Shown here: one piece after another, positions 1-9,460 of the stretch
Layout of the letters: every line of letters starts with the position of its first letter
Position numbering within the stretch: the first letter of the stretch is position 1
From: Comamonas sp. 26
GTDB taxonomy: Bacteria; Pseudomonadota; Gammaproteobacteria; Burkholderiales; Burkholderiaceae_C
Assembly: GCF_002754475.1 (NCBI RefSeq)
Contig: NZ_PEFL01000001.1
Span: forward strand, 124,001 to 188,000
Length of the DNA: 64,000 bases
Reading direction: 5' to 3'
The notes under the pieces: model-generated
Told to the model about the DNA's origin: nothing
The model's input: only the letters and a program-made list of their open reading frames with translations
The model's database searches: none
Program-made: the position numbers and the translations under genes

Positions 1-1
1 T

Positions 2-610
2 CTGAACCGTCAGCCCACGCTGGCCGATGTGCGCAGCATGTGGGTAGGCCTGCGCCCTCTGGTCAAGCCACAGGACGATGACGGCGAAAACACCAAGAAG
101 ATCAGTCGCGAACACACCGTCATGTCGAGTAAAACCGGTCTGGTCACGGTCACTGGCGGCAAGTGGACGACTTACCGTGCCATGTCGGAAGATGTGCTGA
201 GCGAATGCTTCCAGATTGGCCGTCTGCCCAGCCGGCCTGCGGGTGTAACGGTGAATCTGCCCTTGGTTGGTGCGCCAGCGGAAGCGGCGGTGACGCACAG
301 CATGAATCAGGCGCAAGGCCTGCACTCCTACGGCACGGATGCAGAAGCGGTCGCTTCGCTGCCCGGTGCGCAGAACTGGCTGATGGATGGTTTGTCCGAA
401 GCCATGGTGCGCTTTGCGGCGCGTTTTGAATATGCACGCACGGTTGAAGACATGCTGGCGCGCCGCAGTCGCCTGCTGTTCCTCGATGCACGCAAGGCTG
501 CTGAGATCGCTCCGCGCGTGGCCGCTATCTTGGTCGAAGAGCTGGGTCGTGATGCGAACTTGAACGATTTCATGATGCTGGCCCAGCAATATTTGCCAGC
601 ACAGGCCTGA
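2..610 (+). CDS. glpD: Glycerol-3-phosphate dehydrogenase, C-terminal part (partial)
   Basis: This is the C-terminal 202 residues of the aerobic, membrane-associated FAD enzyme that oxidises sn-glycerol-3-phosphate to dihydroxyacetone phosphate and feeds electrons to quinone. The frame is open from base 2, so the N-terminal FAD-binding part lies outside the window. The motif GLVTVTGGKWTTYR, which closes the FAD site in this family, is present, followed by the helical C-terminal domain with the conserved stretch TVEDMLARRSRLLFLDA. It ends before a 424-nt gap that leads into the ribosomal genes and has no functional link to them. Family assignment is firm. Confidence 0.9.
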   Translation: MNRQPTLADVRSMWVGLRPLVKPQDDDGENTKKISREHTVMSSKTGLVTVTGGKWTTYRAMSEDVLSECFQIGRLPSRPAGVTVNLPLVGAPAEAAVTHSMNQAQGLHSYGTDAEAVASLPGAQNWLMDGLSEAMVRFAARFEYARTVEDMLARRSRLLFLDARKAAEIAPRVAAILVEELGRDANLNDFMMLAQQYLPAQA

Positions 611-1034
611 GCGGCCTCTTGCGGATAAGGGGCTGTGGCTGAGCGGCAACAGCGGCTCCTTCCACATAGCCTTGGGGAAATATGAGCTGAAAGCGCTTGA
701 TGTCTAATGATTTCAAGCGTTTTCTGTCATGAAATCAAAACATTGCAGGTGCTGCCTGCTATTGTTTTGATAATGATTGATGCAGGGATGGCTGCCCGCA
801 TCAATTGTCGATGTGGTTGTTGCGGGTATTGCAGGCTAAGCGCTTGACGTACAAAGGAATTACTGCGACAATCTTCTGCTTCACATGTAAAAACGTGAAG
901 TGTTCTGCCCAGTGGAAGCACTACGAAATGGTTCGTGGTGTGGACGACGGGCCCAAGACTGACTGGCTGCTTGATCAGCCCTTGAGAAGACTCTGGGGCT
1001 GTCTGGTTTGCTGGAGCAAGTTGGGAATATTGAA
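611..1034 (+). promoter_or_regulatory. Gap with promoter and long leader of the spc operon
   Basis: No gene is seen in these 424 nt. The first part holds a family-2 inverted repeat (681-727). A sigma-70-like promoter can be read as TTGACG at 844-849, a 17-nt spacer, and GACAAT at 867-872 (four of six matches to the -10). A 6-bp hairpin (CTTCAC at 879-884 with GTGAAG at 895-900) follows, so the rplN transcript would carry a leader of about 155 nt. The promoter is inferred from sequence alone. Confidence 0.5.
681..727. repeat. Family-2 intergenic inverted repeat (copy 1)
   Basis: An AGCTGAAAGCGCTTGA left arm and a TCAAGCGTTTTCTGT right arm, lying 70 nt after glpD. It belongs to the same family as the copies near 11412, 22326, 25722, 30490, 32452 and 45533, which share a GCGCTTGAT...AAGCGC core and an outer AGCT. 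Confidence 0.55.
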
Positions 1035-1403
1035 ATGATCCAAACAGAATCTCGGTTAGAGGTTGCCGACAACACCGGTGCGAAATCTGTTCAGTGCATT
1101 AAGGTACTGGGCGGTTCTCATCGTCGCTATGCGAGCGTTGGCGACATCATCAAGGTGAGCATCAAGGAAGCAGCTCCTCGTGGTCGCGTCAAAAAAGGCG
1201 AGATCTACAGTGCTGTGGTGGTGCGCACCGCAAAGGGCATCCGTCGTGCAGACGGTTCGCTCGTAAAGTTCGACGGCAATGCCGCCGTGCTGCTGAATGC
1301 GAAGCTGGAGCCTATCGGCACCCGCATCTTTGGCCCCGTGACTCGTGAACTGCGTACCGAAAAGTTCATGAAGATCGTGTCGCTGGCCCCTGAAGTTCTC
1401 TAA
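1035..1403 (+). CDS. rplN: 50S ribosomal protein L14
   Basis: Large-subunit protein at the subunit interface, neighbour of L19 and docking site of the silencing factor RsfS. The start at 1035 gives [20 protein letters not shown] and exactly 122 residues, the usual length; an in-frame ATG at 1008 would add nine residues foreign to the family. It is the first gene of the transcription unit here, whereas in most bacteria rpsQ and the S10 genes precede it. The gap to rplX is 11 nt, with an AAAGGAAA ribosome-binding site. Confidence 0.97.
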   Translation: MIQTESRLEVADNTGAKSVQCIKVLGGSHRRYASVGDIIKVSIKEAAPRGRVKKGEIYSAVVVRTAKGIRRADGSLVKFDGNAAVLLNAKLEPIGTRIFGPVTRELRTEKFMKIVSLAPEVL

Positions 1404-1414
1404 AGGAAAGCACT

Positions 1415-1735
1415 ATGAACAAGATTCGCAAGGGCGACGAAGTTATCGTGCTGACTGGCCGTGACAAGGGCAAGCGTGGCACTGTTTCTCTGCGCAAGGA
1501 TGACTCCCACGTTATCGTGGACGGTATCAACCTGGTCAAGAAGCACACCAAGCCAAACCCCATGAAGGGCACCACCGGCGGTATCGTTGAAAAGGCTATG
1601 CCTATTCACCAGTCCAACGTGGCTATCTTCAATGCAGCGACTGGCAAGGCTGATCGCGTGGGCATCAAGGTCAACGCCGACGGCGCACGTGTTCGCGTGT
1701 TCAAGTCCAGCGGCGCCGAAATCAAGGCCGCTTGA
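1415..1735 (+). CDS. rplX: 50S ribosomal protein L24
   Basis: One of the two assembly-initiator proteins of the 50S subunit; binds the 5' domain of 23S rRNA. The 106-residue product begins with the KOW motif region [19 protein letters not shown] (about residues 6-24) and has the conserved [20 protein letters not shown] segment. It is followed after 10 nt by rplE, with a GAGGAG-like ribosome-binding site at the junction. Length and sequence are typical. Confidence 0.97.
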   Translation: MNKIRKGDEVIVLTGRDKGKRGTVSLRKDDSHVIVDGINLVKKHTKPNPMKGTTGGIVEKAMPIHQSNVAIFNAATGKADRVGIKVNADGARVRVFKSSGAEIKAA

Positions 1736-1745
1736 GGAGTAACAC

Positions 1746-2285
1746 ATGGCACGACTGCAAAAACTCTATCGCGAAAAGATCGCGGCTGAACTGAAAGAAA
1801 AGTTCGGTTACACCTCCGCTATGGAAGTGCCTCGTCTGAGCAAGATCACCCTGAACATGGGTGTGAGCGAAGCCGTGGCCGACAAGAAGGTGATGGACAA
1901 CGCCGTAGCTGATCTGACCAAAATTGCTGGTCAGCAGCCTGTGGTGACTAAGGCCAAGAAGGCTATCGCTGGTTTCAAGATCCGTGAAGGCCAAGCAATT
2001 GGCTGCATGGTGACCCTGCGTGGCGTTCAAATGTACGAATTCCTGGACCGTTTCGTGACCGTGGCTCTGCCCCGCGTTCGTGACTTCCGTGGTATTTCGG
2101 GCCGTTCGTTCGATGGTCGCGGCAACTACAACGTTGGCGTCAAAGAACAAATCATCTTCCCTGAAATCGAGTACGACAAGGTGGACGCTCTGCGTGGTCT
2201 GAACATCAGCATCACGACAACAGCGAAGAACGACGAAGAGTGCAAGGCACTGCTCGCAGCGTTCAAATTCCCCTTCAAGAACTGA
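1746..2285 (+). CDS. rplE: 50S ribosomal protein L5
   Basis: Binds 5S rRNA with L18 and L25 in the central protuberance and contacts P-site tRNA. The product is 179 residues, standard for the family, with [18 protein letters not shown] near residues 37-54, the [20 protein letters not shown] loop and the C-terminal [13 protein letters not shown] segment. It is cotranscribed with rplX upstream, and rpsN starts 8 nt downstream. Confidence 0.97.
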   Translation: MARLQKLYREKIAAELKEKFGYTSAMEVPRLSKITLNMGVSEAVADKKVMDNAVADLTKIAGQQPVVTKAKKAIAGFKIREGQAIGCMVTLRGVQMYEFLDRFVTVALPRVRDFRGISGRSFDGRGNYNVGVKEQIIFPEIEYDKVDALRGLNISITTTAKNDEECKALLAAFKFPFKN

Positions 2286-2293
2286 GGTGGCGC

Positions 2294-2599
2294 ATGGCTA
2301 AAGTAGCAATGATTCAGCGCGAAATCAAGCGCGAAAAGCTGGCAGCCAAGTTTGCTGCCAAGTATGCAGAACTGAAGGCAATCGCCGGCGACGCAAAGCG
2401 TTCCGACGAAGAGCGCGATGCCGCTCGCCTGGGTCTGCAGAAGCTGCCCCGTAACTCGAACCCCACTCGTCAGCGTAACCGTTGCGAGATCACTGGCCGT
2501 CCACGTGGCACATTCCGTCAATTCGGTCTGGGCCGCGCCAAGGTGCGTGAATTGGCCTTTGCTGGCGACATCCCCGGTGTCACCAAGGCCAGCTGGTAA
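2294..2599 (+). CDS. rpsN: 30S ribosomal protein S14 (zinc-free form)
   Basis: Part of the 3' domain (head) of the small subunit. The start at ATG 2294 gives [20 protein letters not shown] and 101 residues, the length of the long form; an upstream in-frame start at 2240 lies inside rplE and is unlikely. No CxxC zinc pairs are present, so this is the zinc-independent type usual in proteobacteria. The C-terminal motif [20 protein letters not shown] is intact. Confidence 0.96.
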   Translation: MAKVAMIQREIKREKLAAKFAAKYAELKAIAGDAKRSDEERDAARLGLQKLPRNSNPTRQRNRCEITGRPRGTFRQFGLGRAKVRELAFAGDIPGVTKASW

Positions 2600-2619
2600 G
2601 CAAGCAGGAGAGATTAAAC

Positions 2620-3015
2620 ATGAGCATGAGTGATCCCATCGCTGACTTGCTGACACGCATCCGCAACGCACAAATGGTTTCCAAGACCACCGTGTCGGCT
2701 CCTTCCTCCAAAGTGAAGGTTGCTATTGCACAGGTGCTGAAGGAAGAAGGCTATATCGACGGCTTCGAAGTGAAGTCCGAAGGTGGCAAGTCCGAACTCG
2801 AAATTACCCTGAAATACTACGCCGGTCAGCCTGTGATCGAACGTATTGAACGTGTGAGCCGTCCTGGCCTGCGCGTTTACAAGGGTAGCAACGCAATCCC
2901 TCAGGTCCAAAACGGCCTGGGCGTAGCCATCATCACTACCCCCCAGGGCGTGATGACAGATCGCAAAGCACGTGCTGCCGGTATCGGCGGTGAAGTGCTG
3001 TGCTATGTGGCTTAA
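2620..3015 (+). CDS. rpsH: 30S ribosomal protein S8
   Basis: Binds the central domain of 16S rRNA early in 30S assembly. In Escherichia coli it also represses the spc operon by binding near the rplE start; I could not confirm an equivalent mRNA site here. The product has 131 residues starting [18 protein letters not shown] and ending with the conserved [27 protein letters not shown] lies 8 nt before the ATG. Confidence 0.97.
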   Translation: MSMSDPIADLLTRIRNAQMVSKTTVSAPSSKVKVAIAQVLKEEGYIDGFEVKSEGGKSELEITLKYYAGQPVIERIERVSRPGLRVYKGSNAIPQVQNGLGVAIITTPQGVMTDRKARAAGIGGEVLCYVA

Positions 3016-3039
3016 CGGACATTAAGGAGAAATACTGAA

Positions 3040-3573
3040 ATGTCTCGCGTAGCAAAAGCTATTGTGACCATCCCCGCTGGCGTGGATGTGTCTATCAACG
3101 CTGACTCCATCAAGGTCAAGGGCAAGGGCGGCGATCTGTCGCTGGCTCTGAACGCCCTGGTGAACATCGGCAACAACGACGGCAAGCTGTCTTTCGCTCC
3201 CTCGAACGATTCCCGTGAAGCTGACGCTCTGGCCGGTACATTCCGCCAGTTGGTCAACAACATGGTCAAGGGCGTGACTGAAGGCTTCGAGAAGAAGCTG
3301 ACGCTGATTGGCGTGGGCTACAAGGCTGCTGCATCCGGTTCCAAGCTGAACCTGGCAGTGGGCTTCTCGCACCCCGTCAACTTCGAGATGCCTGCCGGCA
3401 TCACTATTGCTACCCCCACTCCGACTGAAATCGTGATCAAGGGTGCTGACCGTCAAGTGGTCGGTCAATTGGCTGCTGAGATCCGTGCCGTTCGTCCTCC
3501 CGAGCCTTACAAGGGCAAGGGCATTCGCTATGCGAATGAGAAGGTCACGATCAAAGAGACCAAGAAGAAGTAA
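3040..3573 (+). CDS. rplF: 50S ribosomal protein L6
   Basis: Two-domain protein next to the sarcin-ricin loop and the factor-binding site. 177 residues, with the N-terminal [20 protein letters not shown] and the signature [14 protein letters not shown] near the C-terminus that closes the second domain. A TAAGGAGAAATACTGAA ribosome-binding region lies upstream. The gene sits between rpsH and rplR in the canonical order. Confidence 0.97.
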   Translation: MSRVAKAIVTIPAGVDVSINADSIKVKGKGGDLSLALNALVNIGNNDGKLSFAPSNDSREADALAGTFRQLVNNMVKGVTEGFEKKLTLIGVGYKAAASGSKLNLAVGFSHPVNFEMPAGITIATPTPTEIVIKGADRQVVGQLAAEIRAVRPPEPYKGKGIRYANEKVTIKETKKK

Positions 3574-3584
3574 GGAGCTGCATT

Positions 3585-3950
3585 ATGTTGACCAAGAAAG
3601 AGCAGCGTCTGCGTCGCTCGCGTCAAACACGTATCCGCATTGCACAGCAAGGCGTTGCGCGTTTGAGCGTGAATCGCACGAACCTCCACATCTACGCTTC
3701 CGTGGTTTCGGAAGACGGCACCAAGGTGCTGGCTTCGGCCTCCACTGCAGAAGCCGAAGTGCGCGCCCAAATCGGCGCCGCTGGCAAGGGTGGCAACGTG
3801 GCTGCAGCCACACTGATCGGCAAGCGTATTGCTGAAAAGGCAAAGGCTGCTGGCGTTGAGAAAGTCGCTTTCGACCGCGCCGGTTTTGCATACCACGGCC
3901 GCGTGAAGGCTTTGGCAGAGGCCGCTCGCGAAGCGGGCCTGCAGTTCTAA
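3585..3950 (+). CDS. rplR: 50S ribosomal protein L18
   Basis: 5S rRNA-binding protein of the central protuberance. 121 residues; basic N-terminus ([17 protein letters not shown]), then the conserved [20 protein letters not shown] strand region and [20 protein letters not shown] near the C-terminus. It lies 11 nt after rplF with GGAG in the gap. Confidence 0.97.
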   Translation: MLTKKEQRLRRSRQTRIRIAQQGVARLSVNRTNLHIYASVVSEDGTKVLASASTAEAEVRAQIGAAGKGGNVAAATLIGKRIAEKAKAAGVEKVAFDRAGFAYHGRVKALAEAAREAGLQF

Positions 3951-3966
3951 GCGGAGCGGATTGAAA

Positions 3967-4488
3967 ATGGCAAAGTTTTCCCCCAAAGTGCAAGACCAGG
4001 GCAATGACGACGGTCTGCGCGAAAAAATGATCGCGGTTAACCGCGTCACCAAGGTTGTGAAGGGTGGTCGTATTCTCGGCTTCGCTGCACTGACCGTGGT
4101 TGGCGATGGTGATGGCCGCGTTGGCATGGGTAAGGGCAAGTCCAAGGAAGTGCCTGCTGCCGTGCAAAAAGCGATGGAAGAATGCCGTCGCAACCTGATG
4201 AAGGTTGCACTGAAGAGCGGCACCATTCACCACTCGGTGAAGGGCCATCACGGCGCAGCCAAGGTTGAACTGCACCCAGCTCCTAAGGGTACCGGCATCA
4301 TCGCTGGCGGCCCAATGCGCGCTGTTTTTGAAGTGGTGGGTATCACCGACATCGTGGCCAAGAGCCACGGTTCGTCGAACCCCTACAACATGGTTCGCGC
4401 AACTTTCGACGCTTTGAAGAACTCCACGACCCCTGCGAACGTGGCAGCAAAGCGCGGCAAGTCGGTTGAAGACATCTTCACCGCCTGA
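3967..4488 (+). CDS. rpsE: 30S ribosomal protein S5
   Basis: Small-subunit protein at the mRNA entry channel that affects decoding fidelity. ATG 3967 is chosen over an in-frame TTG at 3961: it starts [10 protein letters not shown] as in relatives and is better spaced from the GCGGAGCGGA ribosome-binding region. 173 residues. The N-terminal double-stranded-RNA-binding-like domain contains [20 protein letters not shown], and the C-terminal domain contains [17 protein letters not shown]. Confidence 0.96.
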   Translation: MAKFSPKVQDQGNDDGLREKMIAVNRVTKVVKGGRILGFAALTVVGDGDGRVGMGKGKSKEVPAAVQKAMEECRRNLMKVALKSGTIHHSVKGHHGAAKVELHPAPKGTGIIAGGPMRAVFEVVGITDIVAKSHGSSNPYNMVRATFDALKNSTTPANVAAKRGKSVEDIFTA

Positions 4489-4502
4489 TCGGAGACCAGC
4501 AC

Positions 4503-4685
4503 ATGACAACACAACAAACTGTCAAGGTTCAGCTGGTTCGTAGCCCCATTGGCACCAAAGAGTCGCATCGTGCGACTGTGCGTGGCCTGGGTCTGCGTAA
4601 GCTGAACAGCGTCAGCGAACTGCAGGACACTCCTGAAGTGCGCGGCATGATTAACAAGATCGCCTACTTGGTGAAAGTTCTCTGA
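4503..4685 (+). CDS. rpmD: 50S ribosomal protein L30
   Basis: Small 60-residue protein of the 50S subunit. The sequence [20 protein letters not shown] followed by [20 protein letters not shown] matches the family over its full length. It lies between rpsE and rplO as in other spc operons. Confidence 0.96.
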   Translation: MTTQQTVKVQLVRSPIGTKESHRATVRGLGLRKLNSVSELQDTPEVRGMINKIAYLVKVL

Positions 4686-4696
4686 AAGGATTGATG

Positions 4697-5128
4697 ATGG
4701 AACTCAATAGCATCAAGCCTGCAGATGGCTCCAAGCATGCGAAGCGTCGCGTGGGTCGCGGTATCGGTTCTGGTCTGGGTAAGACCGCCGGTCGTGGCCA
4801 CAAGGGTCAAAAGTCGCGCTCGGGTGGCTACCACAAGGTAGGCTTCGAAGGCGGTCAAATGCCTCTGCAGCGTCGCCTGCCCAAGCGTGGCTTCAAGTCG
4901 CATCTGCTGAAGTTCAATGCAGAAGTGAGCCTGTCTGAGCTGGATAAGCTCGGCCTGGCTGAAGTCGATCTGGCTGCTCTGAAGCAAGCCGGTCTGGTTG
5001 GTTCTATCGCTAAGGTCGTCAAGATCATCAAGCGTGGTGAACTGACTAAGGCTGTCAAGCTCAACGGCATCGGCGCTACTGCCGGTGCCAAAGCCGCCAT
5101 CGAAGCTGCCGGTGGCAGCATCGCCTGA
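4697..5128 (+). CDS. rplO: 50S ribosomal protein L15
   Basis: Late-assembly 50S protein. Three tandem possible starts exist (TTG 4691, ATG 4694, ATG 4697). ATG 4697 gives the family-typical [20 protein letters not shown] and leaves 6 nt from the AAGGA site. 143 residues. The glycine/arginine-rich N-terminus ([20 protein letters not shown]) is the extension that threads into rRNA. Confidence 0.95.
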   Translation: MELNSIKPADGSKHAKRRVGRGIGSGLGKTAGRGHKGQKSRSGGYHKVGFEGGQMPLQRRLPKRGFKSHLLKFNAEVSLSELDKLGLAEVDLAALKQAGLVGSIAKVVKIIKRGELTKAVKLNGIGATAGAKAAIEAAGGSIA

Positions 5129-5152
5129 TTAAAGTTCTGAAAGAAGACATCC

Positions 5153-6466
5153 GTGGCTACTAGCGCAGCTCAAATTGCAAAGACTGGAAAATTCGGCGAC
5201 CTACGTCGTCGTCTGGTTTTTCTGTTGCTTGCGCTGGTCGTATACCGAATCGGGGCTCATATCCCCGTTCCGGGCATCGATCCAGCGCAGCTGCAGCAGC
5301 TGTTCTCTGGCCAGCAGGGCGGCATTCTCAATCTGTTCAATATGTTCTCGGGTGGAGCGCTCTCGCGTTTCACAGTGTTTGCACTGGGGATCATGCCGTA
5401 CATCTCGGCATCGATCATCATGCAGCTCATGACCTACGTGGTCCCTACATTTGAGCAGATGAAAAAGGAAGGTGAAGCGGGTCGTCGCAAGATTACCCAG
5501 TACACCCGCTACGGCACATTGGGCCTGGCGCTGTTTCAGTCCTTGGGAATTGCTGTTGCTCTGGAAAGCTCTGCAGGCTTGGTTTTAAACCCTGGTTTTG
5601 GCTTCCGCATGACTGCGGTAGTCAGTCTCACGGCTGGTACCCTGTTTCTGATGTGGCTCGGTGAACAGATCACGGAACGTGGTCTGGGCAACGGTATCTC
5701 GATACTGATCTTCGGCGGTATCGCCGCAGGTCTTCCGAGCTCCATTGGTGGTCTGCTGGAACTGGTGCGAACCGGTGCCATGAGCATTCTGGCGGCAATC
5801 TTCATTGTTCTCGTTGTGGCAGCCGTGACGTACTTCGTCGTGTATGTCGAACGAGGTCAACGCAAGATCTTGGTGAATTACGCACGCCGACAAGTCGGCA
5901 ACAAGGTGTACGGTGGTCAGTCTTCGCACTTGCCACTGAAGCTGAACATGGCAGGTGTGATTCCTCCCATCTTCGCTTCGTCAATCATCTTGCTGCCTGC
6001 AACGGTGGTGAATTGGTTCAGTGCAGGGGAATCCATGCGCTGGCTGAAGGATATTTCGAGCACGTTGACCCCCGGTCAACCAATCTATGTCATCCTTTAT
6101 GCTGCCGCGATCATTTTCTTCTGCTTCTTCTATACGGCCCTGGTCTTCAACAGCCGGGAAACTGCCGACAACCTGAAGAAGAGTGGCGCTTTTATCCCTG
6201 GGATTCGTCCTGGCGAACAGACAGCCCGCTACATTGACAAGATTCTGGTTCGCCTGACCCTGGCTGGCGCGATCTACATTACCTTCGTGTGCTTGTTGCC
6301 CGAATTCATGATCCTGAAGTACAACGTTCCGTTCTACTTTGGTGGTACATCGCTGCTGATCATTGTGGTCGTGACGATGGACTTCATGGCGCAAGTGCAG
6401 AACTACGTGATGTCGCAGCAATACGAGTCGCTTCTTAAAAAAGCGAACTTTAAAGCTGGTATTTGA
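5153..6466 (+). CDS. secY: Preprotein translocase subunit SecY
   Basis: Pore subunit of the SecYEG channel in the inner membrane; exports unfolded preproteins and inserts membrane proteins. GTG start at 5153, 437 residues, ten predicted transmembrane segments. Motifs include the plug-region stretch [20 protein letters not shown] and the cytoplasmic loop [19 protein letters not shown]. It is the last gene of the spc block; infA, which follows secY in many relatives, is absent. Confidence 0.97.
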   Translation: MATSAAQIAKTGKFGDLRRRLVFLLLALVVYRIGAHIPVPGIDPAQLQQLFSGQQGGILNLFNMFSGGALSRFTVFALGIMPYISASIIMQLMTYVVPTFEQMKKEGEAGRRKITQYTRYGTLGLALFQSLGIAVALESSAGLVLNPGFGFRMTAVVSLTAGTLFLMWLGEQITERGLGNGISILIFGGIAAGLPSSIGGLLELVRTGAMSILAAIFIVLVVAAVTYFVVYVERGQRKILVNYARRQVGNKVYGGQSSHLPLKLNMAGVIPPIFASSIILLPATVVNWFSAGESMRWLKDISSTLTPGQPIYVILYAAAIIFFCFFYTALVFNSRETADNLKKSGAFIPGIRPGEQTARYIDKILVRLTLAGAIYITFVCLLPEFMILKYNVPFYFGGTSLLIIVVVTMDFMAQVQNYVMSQQYESLLKKANFKAGI

Positions 6467-6472
6467 TGATAG

Positions 6473-6582
6473 GGTTGCCCTAAGGGCAGCCTGCCAAAAG
6501 TTAGTAGACGCCCATCGAGCTATCGCGGGCATTGTCCCCGGTCGATAGGCCGATAGTGGATGGATAGTTTTAGGAGAATAAA
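6473..6582 (+). promoter_or_regulatory. Structured leader before rpmJ and the alpha operon
   Basis: A hairpin GGTTGCCC-TAA-GGGCAGCC spans 6473-6491. Further on, CTATCG (6520-6525) can pair with either of two CGATAG copies (6543-6548 or 6551-6556), with GGG/CCC stacking inside the first option. This gives two mutually exclusive structures just before the rpmJ ribosome-binding site (TAGGAG at 6571-6576). It stands where the E. coli alpha operon carries its S4 control site; the regulatory role is inferred. Confidence 0.4.
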
Positions 6583-6696
6583 ATGAGAGTTTCGGCTTCG
6601 GTCAAGAAAATCTGCCGCAACTGCAAGATCATCCGCCGCAAAGGTGTCGTGCGCGTGATCTGCACTGACCAGCGCCATAAGCAGCGCCAAGGTTGA
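6583..6696 (+). CDS. rpmJ: 50S ribosomal protein L36
   Basis: 37-residue product too short for most gene callers: [20 protein letters not shown], then [17 protein letters not shown]. The CxxC...C...H zinc ligands are all present, so this is the zinc-binding form. A TAGGAG site lies 6 nt upstream, and rpsM begins 21 nt downstream. Confidence 0.96.
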   Translation: MRVSASVKKICRNCKIIRRKGVVRVICTDQRHKQRQG

Positions 6697-6717
6697 TTGA
6701 AAGCATAGAGGACTAAT

Positions 6718-7083
6718 ATGGCACGTATTGCTGGCATTAACATCCCGCCGCACAAGCATGCTGAAATCGGCCTGACCGCCATCTTCGGCATCGGTCGCAC
6801 AACAGCTCGTAAAATTTGCGAAGCATGCGGTATTGAATACTCCAAGAAGATCAAGGATCTGACGGACGCTGATCTGGAAAAGATCCGCGATCTGCTGAAT
6901 CCCATGACTCTGGAAGGCGACCTGCGTCGCGAAACCACGATGAACATCAAGCGATTGATGGACATTGGCTGCTACCGCGGTTTCCGTCATCGTCGCGGAC
7001 TGCCTATGCGCGGTCAACGTACCCGTACGAATGCTCGCACTCGTAAGGGTCCGCGCAAGGGTGCAGCGGCTCTGAAGAAATAA
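6718..7083 (+). CDS. rpsM: 30S ribosomal protein S13
   Basis: Head protein of the small subunit that contacts P-site tRNA and forms intersubunit bridges with L5. 121 residues with [20 protein letters not shown] at the N-terminus, a helix-turn-helix-like core and the basic C-terminal tail [17 protein letters not shown] that reaches the P site. Cotranscribed with rpsK, 17 nt downstream. Confidence 0.97.
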   Translation: MARIAGINIPPHKHAEIGLTAIFGIGRTTARKICEACGIEYSKKIKDLTDADLEKIRDLLNPMTLEGDLRRETTMNIKRLMDIGCYRGFRHRRGLPMRGQRTRTNARTRKGPRKGAAALKK

Positions 7084-7100
7084 GAGATTGAAAGATCATT

Positions 7101-7505
7101 ATGGCTAAGTCTCCCGCAAATAACGCAGCTGCTCGCGTTCGCAAAAAAGTCCGCAAGAATATTTCTGACGGCATTGCACACGTGCACGCTTCGTTCAACA
7201 ACACGATCATCACAATCACCGACCGTCAAGGCAACGCTCTGTCGTGGGCTTCGTCGGGTGGCCAAGGTTTCAAGGGTTCGCGTAAGTCGACTCCCTTTGC
7301 AGCTCAGGTCGCTTCGGAAGTGGCTGGTCGTGCTGCTATCGAACAGGGCATCAAGAACCTGGAAGTCGAAATCAAGGGTCCCGGTCCAGGCCGTGAATCC
7401 TCGGTTCGCGCCCTAGGTGCTCTGGGCATCCGTATCACTTCCATTTCGGACGTGACACCGGTTCCCCACAACGGCTGCCGCCCTCAAAAGCGTCGTCGTA
7501 TCTAA
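7101..7505 (+). CDS. rpsK: 30S ribosomal protein S11
   Basis: Platform protein of the 30S subunit near the Shine-Dalgarno helix. 134 residues; contains [20 protein letters not shown] and the C-terminal [18 protein letters not shown] signature. The N-terminal extension of about 20 residues ([17 protein letters not shown]) is typical of betaproteobacteria. Confidence 0.97.
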   Translation: MAKSPANNAAARVRKKVRKNISDGIAHVHASFNNTIITITDRQGNALSWASSGGQGFKGSRKSTPFAAQVASEVAGRAAIEQGIKNLEVEIKGPGPGRESSVRALGALGIRITSISDVTPVPHNGCRPQKRRRI

Positions 7506-7522
7506 TTATTATCAAGCCCACC

Positions 7523-7571
7523 GCCGCCCAGATGCTTTAGCATCGCGGGCGGCTCCCGTGTTTGCGCACGG
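7523..7571 (+). promoter_or_regulatory. Two hairpins between rpsK and rpsD
   Basis: The first hairpin pairs GCCGCCC (7523-7529) and GATGC (7531-7535) with GCATC and GGGCGGC (ending at 7553). The second pairs CCGTG (7556-7560) with CACGG (7567-7571). Neither is followed by a T-run, so simple termination is unlikely. Attenuation, RNA processing or S4 feedback on rpsD are possible roles. Confidence 0.45.
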
Positions 7572-7593
7572 TAGATGACACAAAGGAAATCAA

Positions 7594-8217
7594 GTGGCAC
7601 GCTATATTGGCCCTAAGGCTAAACTCTCCCGCCGCGAAGGCACTGATCTGTTCCTGAAGAGCGCACGTCGCTCCATCGCTGACAAGGCTAAGTTTGACAC
7701 CAAGCCTGGTCAGCATGGACGCACTTCCGGTCAACGCACTTCCGACTACGGTCTGCAACTGCGTGAAAAGCAGAAGGTCAAGCGCATGTACGGCGTGCTG
7801 GAGAAGCAATTCCGCCGCTACTTTGAAACAGCTGATCGCAAGCGTGGCAACACTGGTGCCAACCTGCTGTCGCTGCTGGAATGCCGTCTGGACAACGTCG
7901 TGTACCGCATGGGCTTCGGCTCCACTCGCGCTGAAGCACGTCAGCTGGTTTCGCACAAGGCTATCACCGTGAACGGCCAGTCCGTGAACATTCCTTCTTT
8001 CTCCGTGAAGGAAGGCGACGTGGTTGCTCTGCGTGAACAGTCCAAGAAGCAAGCTCGTGTTGTCGAAGCTCTGCAACTGGCTGCTCAAGTGGGCTTCCCC
8101 GCATGGGTTGAAGTGTCTGCTGACAAGGCAGAAGGTACTTTCAAGAAGTCTCCTGACCGCGATGAATTCGCAGCTGACATCAACGAATCTCTGATCGTTG
8201 AGTTGTACTCGCGTTAA
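7594..8217 (+). CDS. rpsD: 30S ribosomal protein S4
   Basis: Primary 16S rRNA-binding protein that nucleates 30S assembly and guards fidelity; in E. coli also the translational repressor of the alpha operon. GTG start at 7594 with AAAGGAAAT upstream; 207 residues beginning [20 protein letters not shown]. An S4 RNA-binding domain spans roughly residues 95-160 ([20 protein letters not shown]...). Its 88-nt upstream gap with two hairpins is unusual inside such a tight operon. Confidence 0.97.
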   Translation: MARYIGPKAKLSRREGTDLFLKSARRSIADKAKFDTKPGQHGRTSGQRTSDYGLQLREKQKVKRMYGVLEKQFRRYFETADRKRGNTGANLLSLLECRLDNVVYRMGFGSTRAEARQLVSHKAITVNGQSVNIPSFSVKEGDVVALREQSKKQARVVEALQLAAQVGFPAWVEVSADKAEGTFKKSPDRDEFAADINESLIVELYSR

Positions 8218-8247
8218 TTCTTAGCAGCGACATTTCTGTTAAACGTT

Positions 8248-8275
8248 CCCACGGCGCGAGGCATCGCGCCGTGGG
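8248..8275 (+). promoter_or_regulatory. Perfect 12-bp hairpin between rpsD and rpoA
   Basis: CCCACGGCGCGA, a GGCA loop, then the exact complement TCGCGCCGTGGG. The next bases (TGCTTCACC) are not T-rich, which argues against a standard intrinsic terminator. It may set the ratio of rpoA to ribosomal protein mRNA through RNase III processing or partial termination. Confidence 0.55.
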
Positions 8276-8329
8276 TGCTTCACCAGCCTTACCGGTGTAA
8301 CGAGCCGAGGGTATTGAGAGGAAGTCTGC

Positions 8330-9328
8330 ATGCAAACGAATTTGCTGAAGCCCAAGACAATTAATGTCGAACAACTTGGTCACAACCGTGCCAAGGTGGT
8401 TCTGGAGCCGTTTGAGCGTGGCTACGGTCATACGCTGGGCAACGCCCTGCGCCGTGTTCTGCTCTCCTCCATGGTGGGTTACGCAGCGACTGAAGTGACG
8501 ATTGCTGGAGTGCTGCATGAGTACTCTTCCATCGATGGCGTCCAGGAAGATGTAACCAACATCCTGCTGAATCTCAAGGGTGTGGTGTTCAAGCTGCACA
8601 ACCGTGACGAAGTCACCTTGAGCCTGCGCAAGGATGGTGAAGGTGTTGTTACTGCACGTGACATCCAGACACCCCACGACGTAGAAATCGTCAACCCTGA
8701 TCACGTGATCGCTCACCTGTCGCAAGGTGGTAAGCTGGACATGCAGATCAAGGTTGAAAAGGGCCGTGGCTATGTGCCCGGCAACGTGCGCCGCTACGGT
8801 GACGAATCGACTAAGTCGATCGGCCGTATCGTGCTCGACGCTTCGTTCTCGCCCGTCAAGCGCGTGAGCTATGCTGTCGAATCCGCACGTGTGGAACAGC
8901 GTACCGATCTGGACAAGCTGGTTCTGGAAATCGAAACCAACGGTGCTATCACCGCTGAAGATGCAGTGCGCGCATCCGCCAAGATCTTGGTGGAACAACT
9001 GGCTGTGTTCGCGCAGCTGGACGGTGGCGATATCGCCAGCGTGTTTGACGCTCCTGCCGGTGGTCGTGGCGCTGCTACGTCCTTCGATCCAATCTTGTTG
9101 CGTCCTGTGGATGAGCTCGAACTCACCGTTCGTTCTGCTAACTGCCTGAAGGCAGAAAACATCTACTACATCGGCGACCTGATTCAGCGTACCGAAAACG
9201 AGCTGCTGAAGACTCCTAACCTGGGTCGTAAGTCGCTCAACGAGATCAAGGAAGTCCTGGCTTCCCGCGGTCTGACTCTGGGCATGAAGCTTGAAAACTG
9301 GCCACCGGCTGGCTTGGAAAAGCGTTAA
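8330..9328 (+). CDS. rpoA: RNA polymerase subunit alpha
   Basis: Scaffold of the RNA polymerase core. The N-terminal domain (about residues 1-235, with the dimer motif [20 protein letters not shown]) assembles beta and beta-prime. The C-terminal domain (about 255-325, with [20 protein letters not shown] and [20 protein letters not shown]) binds UP elements and activators. 332 residues, usual length. Its AGAGGAAG ribosome-binding site follows the strong hairpin at 8248-8275. Confidence 0.98.
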   Translation: MQTNLLKPKTINVEQLGHNRAKVVLEPFERGYGHTLGNALRRVLLSSMVGYAATEVTIAGVLHEYSSIDGVQEDVTNILLNLKGVVFKLHNRDEVTLSLRKDGEGVVTARDIQTPHDVEIVNPDHVIAHLSQGGKLDMQIKVEKGRGYVPGNVRRYGDESTKSIGRIVLDASFSPVKRVSYAVESARVEQRTDLDKLVLEIETNGAITAEDAVRASAKILVEQLAVFAQLDGGDIASVFDAPAGGRGAATSFDPILLRPVDELELTVRSANCLKAENIYYIGDLIQRTENELLKTPNLGRKSLNEIKEVLASRGLTLGMKLENWPPAGLEKR

Positions 9329-9460
9329 TTGCTACAATCATGGGCTTTGCTGGAATTGATTTCGGCAAAAGCCCAAGTGCATCGGGCAGTACCTGATACG
9401 GCTGCCTGATTTAATTTAGAAATGATCTCCGGATAAAAACGGAGCAAAAGGAAAAGCACC

